Assembly: GCA_019137255.1 (NCBI GenBank)
Contig: WPDH01000120.1
Span: 124,001 to 188,000 of the forward strand
Length of the DNA stretch: 64,000 bases
Direction of reading: 5' to 3'
Source: Corinectria fuckeliana
Lineage: Eukaryota > Ascomycota > Sordariomycetes > Hypocreales > Nectriaceae
Part shown: piece by piece, positions 11,619-20,800 of the stretch
How the letters are laid out: every line of letters begins with the position of its first letter
Numbering within the stretch: position 1 is the first letter of the stretch
Notes under the pieces: generated by a model
What the model was told of the DNA's origin: nothing
Seen by the model: the letters and a program-made list of their open reading frames with translations, nothing else
Databases searched by the model: none
Translations under genes and position numbers: made by a program

Positions 11619-12641
11619 ATGCCTTTCGACTTTGTTCCCCTGCCTAAAACGAAGCCTTTCGTTGCCAAACCCAAAGTGGAGCACTGGGGAAAACTGGAGT
11701 TCCCTTTGGACCTTCTCTCCCACTTCCCGGACGAGATTATTCTTGTGATGTTCTCGCACCTTGAGTCATCCCGGGATAGAAAGAGCCTCCTCAGCACGTC
11801 AATGAGATTCTACAAGACGCTTATCAAGGAGCTGTACAAGCTAAGCGGCCCGGAGCTCAACTGGCGGCCCATGTTTTTCGCTGCGCGCAGGGGCCTTATC
11901 CCCGTCCTCAAGAAATGCTTGGAGGCTGGTGCGTCACTGGACCTCTTGTGGGAAGATGTGGGTGATACTTTAATCGCCCGCGGTATGGCCCGTACCGATA
12001 TCACCACTCTTAACCTAGCCATCAAGCACCGGAAGGTTGCGACGGTGGAGTGGCTTCTGGCCCACGGTGCGAATCCAGACGGGCCCTATTGGGACCCACC
12101 AAACTTTGGCCGTGCGACACCTTTAATAACGGCGGATCGCCAGTGGGAGGTTGATTACAAACGAGAGAAGACGGACCCAGCGGAGATTAAGAGGGCGGCT
12201 GCGCTCCACACCCGGGTTGTCCTTGCTCTGCTCGAAGCGGGTGCCCGCCCGGCCTTCAGAGGGGGACACGTCTTGAGAGGCAGCTTATACGAGCCGAATC
12301 ATGCCGGGGCAACATGGGACTCATTGACTGCTAGGGTAACATGGGACTCACCCTCCATGGACTCCTTCGCATTGCTGCTGCGATTTGGCTACGGTCGATA
12401 TTGGACATGTGCAGGGCAAACTAGGATGCCCTGCACGAAGTATATGGAGATCGTCGAAACAGCTTTTGAACGGGATACTAGTAGTGAAAGACCAATCGTC
12501 CAAACATGGGATCACCTGATAAGGATGTACCCGTATGTCGCTCAGCATATTAGCAGATTGGGAGACGAGGCCTGGTGCAATTATAGCTATGCAACCCGTA
12601 TTTGTAAGTTAGAAGAAGACTTAGAGGAGGAAGTTAGATAA
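11619..12641 (+). CDS. F-box and ankyrin-repeat protein
   Basis: Single-exon gene of 340 residues starting MPFDFVPLP in a good context (A at -3), downstream of a TATA-like box and an AC-rich leader. Residues about 25-65 form an F-box-like segment (FPLDLLSHFPDEIILVMFSH then the L...R.L..T..F pattern). Ankyrin-like units follow: about 80-110 (MFFAARRGLIPVLKKCLEAG), about 130-155 (TLNLAIKHRKVATVEWLLAHG) and about 195-220 (VVLALLEAGARP). By family, such proteins are substrate adaptors of SCF ubiquitin ligases, with ankyrins binding the target; the target is unknown. Near residues 229-245 a 27-bp direct duplication repeats the ATWDS coding segment, suggesting recent slippage. The C-terminus is acidic (LEEDLEEEVR). 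These genes form large, variable families in fungi and this one lies among transposon remains. Confidence 0.75.
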   Translation: MPFDFVPLPKTKPFVAKPKVEHWGKLEFPLDLLSHFPDEIILVMFSHLESSRDRKSLLSTSMRFYKTLIKELYKLSGPELNWRPMFFAARRGLIPVLKKCLEAGASLDLLWEDVGDTLIARGMARTDITTLNLAIKHRKVATVEWLLAHGANPDGPYWDPPNFGRATPLITADRQWEVDYKREKTDPAEIKRAAALHTRVVLALLEAGARPAFRGGHVLRGSLYEPNHAGATWDSLTARVTWDSPSMDSFALLLRFGYGRYWTCAGQTRMPCTKYMEIVETAFERDTSSERPIVQTWDHLIRMYPYVAQHISRLGDEAWCNYSYATRICKLEEDLEEEVR

Positions 12642-12908
12642 GGCGCGGGAGGGAGGCCTTTAGGTCCCCTGGCTGCCACTGTATACGCACCGTCGTCCAC
12701 ACTACAGTAGGTACCTACTTACCTGTTAGTAGTACTTATCTCTAGGCTGCTATGACGACAGGCTACAAGAGTTGGAAGAACACCTCATGCATGATGTACG
12801 TACTGATAGCTGTATGTTGAGTAATAATAAATGGGAGCCGTTTCTGAGCATGACAGATCCAATAGAGCTTTTACTGTGGAGCCATCAACCATGGAGTATG
12901 TACTAGTA

Positions 12909-13118
12909 CAGGTCACAGGGATTACAAATGTTAAGTGCGGTACAAGCCCCAGTTTCGGTCATAAGTAAATATACCTAGATCAGAGCTAATTTATGTTATA
13001 TCTGCTAGTAAAGGTACCTAGCTCTTAACAATTTAATTAAGGCAGCCTATGGTGAGTGGTGGTGGCAAAGTGACCTGCAAAGGCACCACCTTTTAACATA
13101 TGTAATCCCTGTGACCTG
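12909..13118. mobile_element. MITE-like element with TA target duplication
   Basis: A 26-bp terminal inverted repeat (12909-12934 and 13093-13118, CAGGTCACAGGGATTACA then ATGTTAA) has one mismatch between arms. Both ends are flanked by TA (12907-12908 and 13119-13120). The 210-bp element has no coding capacity. TA duplication and short TIRs point to the Tc1/mariner-pogo superfamily as the mobilising source. It shows none of the RIP wear of the two large transposons, in line with RIP needing longer duplications. Confidence 0.72.
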
Positions 13119-13120
13119 TA

Positions 13121-15172
13121 TGCAGAGAATTCGGCAGTCAAACTTTCCGACCTGAAAAGAGCGTCGTTTGGTCAGGTGTAGTGATGTTGGAGAAGCTAAG
13201 TTGTCCCTGTGTGAATCGCCCACAGTAAACCCCTGCTCGCCGCCGCAGCTCGCACCTGTGGCCTGCCTTCGCAGCCTTTGAGTGAGCAGGGATCATCAGT
13301 AGAAATACGCTAAACAGGGGGGATGCTCACGAAACCCGGACGATTTGTAGGCCTAGCCCTTTCCCTGCATGGCCCCCGGCAACAATTTTCTAGCGAATGC
13401 GATTCAGCCAGCCATCCAACTTCCCGTCTGTTCCAGGTCATTTCCTGTACACAAGCGTCCATGGCTTCCGAGCCTCAAAGTCACAAACTCACAGCAGACC
13501 AGAGTTACGGGCACCTAGTGCCACTTGATGCAGCTTTCCAACGAACAGGAAAATACAGGTGTTAGGCTGCAGTGCTTGAGTGCCCAGTGGGAGAGTCAAC
13601 TTCAATAAGGGGGATGGATGGTGGGGTTATTGCAGTGGAGTGGCGGGGGTGGGGCTGGTGGGGCTGCGGTAGGGCGGGCGGGCGACTGCCGTAGTGGGCC
13701 CCGCAAGCTCGCAAACACACCAGTCCGCACAGCTTAGCAGCTTGGAGCTTGCCAGCTTGGAGCTTGCCAGCTTGGAGCTTGCCAGCTTGGAGCTTGGAGC
13801 TTGGAGCTTGCCAGCTTGCCAGCTTGGCCAGCTCGCCAGCTCCAAGCTGCTAAACTACACGGCTCAGTGCCTACTCTACCCACTTTGCCACCTACTAGTA
13901 CCTCTAGCTAATGCAGGTGTCCACTTTTAGGCAAAGGCAGGTAATACATGTACGTGACGTCGATGAGGAGCGCGACCACCACTGCTCCCAGCGTGATGTT
14001 GCATTTTTGGTAAGAAGGGTTCCTGGAGCATCTCGCATTGGTATTTCAGATGAGGAATGAGCAAGTGCGTAACTGCTAGTTCTTGACTGGCTTCGCACAC
14101 TCAAGGGGATATTTTGAAGATGTCGGTACTGATCCATTCAGCTATTTTCGGTATTGTCGCTTTTGTGGAAATAAACACTTCATCCGTTCAATCGTATCCT
14201 AGCCATTCATCTCCTCGGATTTGGAAGCTGCTTATAGATGTTTCAGCTTGCAGGGGCTTGGTCTAGAATGAAGTCAAGGCGTGAGCCCCTCAGCCTTCGC
14301 GGAGGCTTACGAGCAGTCGACATGTGCCGGTGACAATCCCACCACCAATAGTCTTATGCGCAATGTAGCCAACCGAAGTATCGGGAACCTCGCTTTCGTA
14401 GTAGCGGTCAAACCAACAAAGTGATAGCTTCATTCCAATTGTGACAAATTGGGCGCAGCTGAGCACAGTGGCCCGCCGCTCCTCCTTATCCCCCCTCTAG
14501 CCTCCATCCGCCGTCCATTCCGCCTCCAAGCCGAGCCTTGCCCCAATCCCTCTTTCGGTCCCAACTTCTTCAGTAAAACCCGCAAAGGATCGGGGGAAAA
14601 ACCCCTGAGATGATGACTATGAGGAAGAGAAGCAACCCCGGAGCTCTGCTTGGGCTCTGGTCACTGTCCTAGTTGTGGGTTGTGTGGTTGTGAGCCCGCC
14701 CTCAGATCTCTGCTTGGCCCCTTGTCGTTGTCTCATTTGTGTGGCTATAGTTGGATACGGTTGAAACGAGCGAGCCGTTAGCTTTGCCACGCCGTCAAGC
14801 CATGTTGCTGATGTACCTGATGTTTGCCAACCTTTTTCGTTCTAGAAGCCCGGAGACACCGCCCCCTGGGCCAGCTTTTGGCCTACTCAGGCTATCATGG
14901 TGCTAAGAATAATACGCCACTTGTTTGTAGTAGCAGCGCTCTGTCTTTCTTGCTACGCCGGTTGAATTTCTGTTAACTGTCCACGTTGGTGGCTTTCGGA
15001 CCATGAGCAGGTGGGGAAAGGATAAATACCCCCAACGCCCGCTTTGCAATGTCAACATCTTCCAACACCAGACACGCTCTTGCTGCCCAGCCATTTCATT
15101 TCCTCTCCGCCAGAGTTCTTGACCCCCCTCCCCACTTTCTTGTCCTTTCTCTTCCAGAGTCAGTCTTCAACA
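13121..15172. other. Intergenic region upstream of the RanBP2 zinc-finger gene
   Basis: No supportable gene. It contains the hairpin-flanked AGCTTGG repeat at 13734-13854. A TATA-like GGATAAATACC at about 15,019-15,029 followed by a CT-rich leader probably serves the gene starting at 15173. Confidence 0.4.
13734..13854. repeat. AGCTTGG-type tandem array flanked by inverted arms
   Basis: About six copies of a 15-bp unit (AGCTTGGAGCTTGCC), with truncated variants, fill 13741-13830. The outer ends form an inverted repeat: TTAGCAGCTTGGAGCT at 13734-13749 is the reverse complement of AGCTCCAAGCTGCTAA at 13838-13853. The whole block can fold as a long hairpin. Because the unit itself contains AGCTT/AAGCT, internal pairing is also possible. 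Confidence 0.8.
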
Positions 15173-15607
15173 ATGGAAGCGGGTACCGCAACCAACAAAC
15201 CCCATATCAAAGCTCTTCTCTATGCCCTGAGCAAATGGCAGGAGGTCTGGCGATCTTGCGAGACCCCATACTGCCTATTCATCAACCCTCAGGACGTGGC
15301 AGTCTGTGGAAAGTGCAGCAGTGCTTTGCCGCCTTATACAGAGGGAAATGTATGGTTTTCCCACCTCCTCACCCTCAGTCTGCAAGACCTATGCTAACCA
15401 TGGACTGACGCTACGCAGAAACAACGCTTGGCTTTTCGGTTGCTCGTACTCATCAGTGCCGAGTTTCTGGGCCTAGAGAAACACGATTCTAGCACCATCC
15501 GCCGCATCATTGCAAGCGGGAACGCCGATGACAAGAGACCTAAGCCCGGCTTATGGGACCTTGTGATCCCTACACAGTTGATCAAAACAGCCGCAACGGC
15601 GAGCTGA
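15173..15607 (+). CDS. Small RanBP2-type zinc-finger protein
   Basis: Two exons, 15173-15349 and 15419-15607, give 121 residues. The 69-nt intron has a GTATGG donor, a GCTAAC branch site and a TACGCAG acceptor, phase 0. Residues about 22-46 read W-x2-C-x4-C-x3-N-x6-C-x2-C, which is the RanBP2 zinc-finger signature (W, four Cys and the central Asn all present) with one extra residue after Trp. RanBP2 fingers bind single-stranded RNA or ubiquitin; which applies here is unknown. Exon 2 is basic and ends in TAATAS. Its last 55 nt overlap, in another frame, the coiled-coil frame at 15553-15960, so either the true gene continues through an unrecognised splice or a frameshift has split one longer gene. 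The splice model is by eye. Confidence 0.55.
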
Positions 15608-15960
15608 GTATTAGGGAAGGGGGGAGCTTTGTCACACCGAACCTCATGGAAAAACACGATCGGCTCTCCACAGACATAGGTAAAACCGACATGGCTGTCA
15701 TAAAGGAGGAGAATGATGGCACCTACGACCTCAAAAAACTGAAGGACCTTTACAATGAGGCTCACTGGATTTTGAGACAGTCCACGAGTCTTCTCAGATG
15801 GTCCAGGGAAGAGCTGGACAAGAATGACAGCCGAAGCCGTCGGACTGGGGTTTTGCTCAGATCGACCATAGAGAAACTTGAGGGGATTGACGGCCAAAAC
15901 CAACAAGCAAGGAAGTTGCTTGAATCGGCCATAGAGGAACTTGAGAAGATCTATGCTTGA
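15553..15960 (+). CDS. Coiled-coil protein or 3' part of the zinc-finger gene
   Basis: A 135-residue frame starts at ATG 15553 and overlaps exon 2 of the preceding gene out of frame. The second half is strongly helical and heptad-like, with two related segments, LLRSTIEKLEGI and LLESAIEELEKI, about 24 residues apart. No family is recognised. The lack of a separate promoter gap suggests it belongs to the upstream RanBP2-finger gene, separated by a frameshift or an intron I could not place; an independent gene is less likely. The frame ends in EELEKIYA and is followed by a short tandem repeat. Confidence 0.4.
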   Translation: MGPCDPYTVDQNSRNGELSIREGGSFVTPNLMEKHDRLSTDIGKTDMAVIKEENDGTYDLKKLKDLYNEAHWILRQSTSLLRWSREELDKNDSRSRRTGVLLRSTIEKLEGIDGQNQQARKLLESAIEELEKIYA

Positions 15961-16020
15961 TCTACTAGGATGGAATGGCGGTATGTGGGGGTGATCCGAT
16001 TACTACGCCTTGCAGTTTGA

Positions 16021-16080
16021 CATTGGAGATTGCACACTGGGGATCGGACACTGGGGATTGGACATTGGGGATTGGACACT
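16021..16080 (+). repeat. 14-bp minisatellite
   Basis: Four full units of 14 bp (consensus CACTGGGGATTGGA) begin at 16021, 16035, 16049 and 16063, with a partial fifth at 16077. The first unit is the most diverged. It lies just 3' of the coiled-coil frame, outside any gene. Confidence 0.8.
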
Positions 16081-16334
16081 GAGAAAGTAATACGTGAGGC
16101 AAGGCCGGTAATTTGTACTAGATCTAGGGGCAGTGCGATTGGGAATATGAACGGTATCATCAAGCCATCGCCTGAAGAAAATAAATGTGCTGTCGCGTTG
16201 TGGACCATATTCCCTTGCCGCTGGGCAACTTGTGCTCCCGATCATATTGGCAAGGCTGCGCCTTGTTACTAGGACCCCAGTAGTATTTGTTACGTGTCCT
16301 TTGGTAGGCCATAGGGTTCACTAAACAGCTTTCT

Positions 16335-16775
16335 CTAGAGGGACAGCGAGATAGAGCAGTTCGCGGCGAATCTCAATGTCGCCCATTCTGGAACGAGCGG
16401 CGGCCTTGCGACTGCTGTGCGGTAGTATGAGACAGACCATTGGCCGTCGTTTTTCGGCGTGAAATGTATGGCTTCTAGGGGGGGGGCAACGGCACAGACG
16501 TACGGATCCGTGATGACGGAGTCCATGATGCCGTCGGTTGCCATTCCAACACTTGGGTCGGGCAAAGAATGGACGGTTAGTCTAGACATTTCGGCGCTGC
16601 CGTTACCCTCATCTCTCAACAATACATGATGAGTTTGCGCCTCGATGATAATGGTGCCGAAGTCCGATAGCTCGATATCGACACGGCGCGAGATGTAGCG
16701 GCGGATTTTCTGGGAGGAGGGCATGGCATGGCATGGCCCCGCCCCATGCGTGGCGATAGAATCCTCCACGACCAT
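16335..16775 (-). CDS. Hypothetical protein, weakly supported
   Basis: Single frame of 146 residues from ATG 16775. The middle (VDIELSDFGTIIIEAQTHHV and TDGIMDSVITDPYVCAV) has protein-like composition, but there is no recognised domain, signal peptide or membrane segment, and no clear promoter. It could be the last exon of a longer gene or a decayed gene. It is separated from the PD-(D/E)XK relic on the other strand by about 300 bp. Confidence 0.25.
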   Translation of the reverse strand: MVVEDSIATHGAGPCHAMPSSQKIRRYISRRVDIELSDFGTIIIEAQTHHVLLRDEGNGSAEMSRLTVHSLPDPSVGMATDGIMDSVITDPYVCAVAPPLEAIHFTPKNDGQWSVSYYRTAVARPPLVPEWATLRFAANCSISLSL

Positions 16776-17089
16776 TTATCTAGACAGAGGGAGGCTCGTT
16801 CATGAAGATACTCGCTCAAACCCCTGGATGTAGCTGACCATCTTCCCGGTGTAGCATCCCGTCGTGTGATGAGGTCGAGCTAGTAGGAGCAATAGCAAAA
16901 GAGTACCTGAACTTCGGCCACGACGAGTGTGTTGGTGGTACAGGACTTCTAGGGCAAAATGACAGCAGGGATCAGATATTAGCTAGGGAGCCTACTTAAG
17001 GCAACCGCCTTCCCAGCCTAGCTGGAGGGGCATGTTTTTTTCCCTCTATTAATTTGACTTGCTTGTTTTGCTCACATTCATTTTGTTCC

Positions 17090-17872
17090 CTTGGGTGACT
17101 GACCAAGCTGTCGCAGCAGCAGATCGCAAAGGCAGTATTTCGAGTCTCTCGGGAAAAGAAATGCGGCATCTTCGACTCGGTCCTTCGGCATGGTTTGAGG
17201 AAATGTCCTACCTTTCCCTCTGTATGCAGCATTGATGACTTCGTCGACCTGGTAGCACTACTGCCCGCCCGCACGGTATGTGTCTCCTCCGAGTTACACC
17301 ATCCGAGATGGTAAACCTGTGCATACGCACCGCACTTGATGATGATGAGAGTTAGGAACGAAGACCCCAAGACCCTCGGCCGCAAAACGCACACCCCATC
17401 GTCAACCACACCGGCTTGACACCATTACAACTACGCCATATAATGACGAGTATCGAAACGAAGAAGCCTATAATAGAGCTGAATAAGGAACACCTCCAGA
17501 TAGGAGTCTAAAATACTGGGCATTGGTCGTTTACTCTGGTCAGTCATCAAACTCGCGCCGCAATGATGGCCATCGTCTCGAGGGTAGACACTAACTGCCT
17601 CGTCGTCAGACAATACGGAGCGTGCCACGCAAGTAGACGCCGCTCTGACTCGCCAGGGCTTCATTCCAGCGATCATCATCCCTGGGTATAGATGGTTATT
17701 TGTACTGTCGACGCCCAAGGGCCAGAAGACGATTTGGTGGATGGAGCGCCGATCTGGGAGTACGCAGAGGATCCTTGGAACTTGTCAGATCGAAGCAGGC
17801 CTACGGGAGCTCAACGCGTGGGCAAAAGTTGTCCATCTTCCATGGTTTCAGAAGCATGTTTCCTGTGAATAA
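17090..17872 (+). pseudogene. Broken PD-(D/E)XK nuclease-like gene (PDDEXK_12 type)
   Basis: Three pieces on the plus strand follow the order of the fungal PD-(D/E)XK nuclease-like family. From about 17105 comes KAVFRVSREKKCGIFDSVL. From 17401 comes VNHTGLTPLQLRH then MTSIETKKP, the family's VNHT...SIETK core with the E-x-K catalytic pair. From about 17591 comes FIPAIIIPGYRWLFVLSTP...GST...LGT...AWAKVVHLPWFQKH, the typical C-terminus, ending at TAA 17870-17872. The conserved LGVW-type tryptophan after the core is replaced by TAA at 17509-17511, and the C-terminal piece is in a different frame, so at least one stop and one frameshift break it. Upstream Asp could not be placed. Homology is by pattern only. 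Confidence 0.65.
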
Positions 17873-20800
17873 ATTGAAGTATCTCGCATCTTACAGTAAG
17901 TCGAGCAGACATAATTCGGAATTCGCCTGGCATCCTCCTGGGGACCTATCTACTACTTCTTACTGTGGCAACTGGCCGTGATTAGCTAAGCCAACATGCA
18001 CTTTACGCCAACACTCAATTTCATTCCTTCACACTACATGACAGCCGTCTTCCATTGACAACACCCTCTTGAAGCTACTTTGCTGCCTCATGCCGCCTCT
18101 GCCGTCTCCACGTTCAGTTGCGTTGCCGCGCAAATCCCACACCCAGATGCCGCAACATTGGGCCGGCTCCCGTTTCGCTAGACGGCGCGCCCATCCGTCG
18201 TCCGTGAAGTCTTCCCGTTCCATCGACTCGTGAGACGGACAAGCGCCTTTGCGTCTCTGGATCCTTGGCCAATGGAGCAGTCTGAAGAGTTGCAGTAGCT
18301 AGAGCGGCGAAGATAGGAGCACCAACGCACCGAGGCAGAGGAGCAATCTCGACCGACGACATTGATACATTCGCGCTTGTCGTGAGCTTTTCTTCACACA
18401 GTTCAAAGTCCATTACAAACCCGCCAAACAAACTCTGCCCGACACGCCGCAAACCCAGTCCAGGTTTCCTAGAACAACAACAGATGACAATACTCAGCAT
18501 AGCGTTGTCCACGTCACCCAGCTGAGACCAAGCATTCGAGAGTCGGGCTTTCCTGCGGGGGCTTGATAAAAAGGGTATCCCAAGAAGCGATTGGCAACGA
18601 GAGTGACCTAAAAGGATTCGAGCATGGTGGAGTGGATGTGCCTGCGATAGCCGTGTCTGCAACATTGACACCAAGGTTGTTAAACAGCAGGGGCCGCCGC
18701 GACAATCAGGAGCACAGGAGTAGACTAACAAACCATCCGGATTACATAGACTATGTGTCTATACGTACAAAGATGAGCCGTCAACTGGACAGAGCCCAGC
18801 CTTTACCAAGGGACGCAAAGCGCCCTACAAGATCATCCCCGCATTCCTCTAATGTATGCAGAAACACCATTCGACCGCGCAAAGACCCGAGAAAGTACGT
18901 ACGGCAGAGATGATCGACGAGGGGCAAGGTCGGTCGATGTTCGCTCCGATGGTGAGACAGGCTGACAGCGAGCATTGCCTCTTATTAACGAACTGCGAAG
19001 TATAGGAGGCCGTCTTGGAATTGCGCCAAACCCGGAGGACCACCCACAACTACCGCAATAAGACCGGCAACACCGTTTCAACCACTCACCTTCGTGGCAA
19101 GACACTCAAACTCCATTGGGCTAACTATGAGAGCGGTCCCGGATTGGCGGTTGATGGACCGGCCCGTCAGTGATGTACCGTCAGTGATGTTGATTCGTCG
19201 AGGAGCCTTTTTTGTCGTACCATGAATTGGTGCTCAATGCCTTGTGGCTGTTGTTGCCCTTATCTGGAGTCTTTTTTCTCGGACTCGCGCCTTGTTGCCT
19301 ACAAATCTCTTGGGTTGATAATGATACTACTACTGTTACTGAACAATACTAATACTAATATGAGCTAAGTATTACTATTAGCATAAGAAAATCCGCTGTT
19401 GGTGTTAGTATTAGTATTCAGCCTTGGCCGAAGCCATCTGGGCAGCAGTACCGCGAACCGAGAAAAGAGGCAGACAACTATGCATCATCGACACGGTCAT
19501 GCGTCACACAAATTATGGAGCATGTAAGTTTGGTCTTGCACCCACTGAGAAAACTAACAGGGAAATCCGCGGTCAGCTCGGATGGCTCCGCCAAACGGGC
19601 GTGGCTATGAACCAGCAAACCCAGCTGGACTTAGCCCTGCTATCGCATGGTTGTCTTTCGGTCAAAGAGTAGTATGCCATTCTCTCGCGCGAGAAGGATG
19701 GATATAGCCGATGAGAACGACTATTTCGCAACCCATAACAGCTACGCTATAACCCACAATAGCTGAGCACGCCAATTCCAGCAGCCCGCCAGCCGAATTA
19801 AATATGAAACGCAACATTTACATCGCCTGTGCTCTAGTTGATCTACGATACAGTGAAAGACCAAACAAACCAGACTGACCTTATAACTAGGACCCATCTT
19901 CAATTCAGTCTTGATTCTCCGCGGACTATCGTCTCTGCTGTAATTATTTTAACTTTTCTCTGCCAAGACACGGGGTAGCGGGGTGAGAGAGGGGCCGAGA
20001 CAGTTTTCTCTTGGCCATGGAAAGCGAAAAGGACTCCCCTCTTTTGCCTACCAGCCCTCATCGCACATTGGTCCACATCTAAGCTCAACGAAGGCCCGAT
20101 GAGGAAGGTTTGGGATCCCCTGCACGTCGCTGCGTCCGTCAGGAGCTTGTTTTGCCGTCTAGATGCGCCATAGTGACAGCCGATGCTTGGCCTGGACCGC
20201 CAAGGCGCAAACCCGAAGTAAGCTTGTTGGACAAGCTTGCAGTTTTTTTTTTTCCCGTCACGGCCAAGCCGACGGCGAGGGGGGGAAGAGAGGAGAAGGA
20301 GGGTGGTACGACTGATTGAAGGCGAACTCTTCCTCAGGACATGCGATCGGATGGGTGTGATGTGACGTGCCAAGCCCAAGAGGAGCCAAGGTCGAGCGAG
20401 ATAGACTCGACATGATGAGGGGTTGTGAGACTATGGCAACCATGGTGGATGGACGCATAGAAGAAGTTCCTGAGCAAGTAGACTTGAAGTATGTCGCATT
20501 GCCACCGCGGCGATGAACGTAGGCGTTCGCACACCGCCCAGTCTTGCCCCTGTTGCATATCATCAGAGGCGTGATAGACTTTCGCGGCTTGCCGACGGGA
20601 GGATAAAGTCTTCCAAGGAGCAGCCGTCGATGACAGCATCAACCAGGCAGCGCCGAAAGAACTCGCTTTCGCCCAGTCACCGAACAGCTGGGAAGACTAC
20701 CACATGACATCCATGTGCAAAGCGGGCTTCCCCAGAGTTTCGGTTATCAGATGGAAACAAGAAAGTAAATGCATCCCAGCAGGAACAGGAACTGTAAGTA

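Noticed and set aside
18114..18731. 205-codon minus-strand frame
   Set aside because: No recognised motif apart from the doubtful SDR-like start in an overlapping frame; likely chance.
18500..19135. Possible short-chain dehydrogenase relic on the minus strand, with a VVVGGPPGLAQ-like segment near 19,060 and LFNNLGVNVADT near 18,680
   Set aside because: The order fits an SDR (glycine motif then NNAG), but spacing is too long, no YxxxK motif is seen and frames are broken. Too weak to call without a search.
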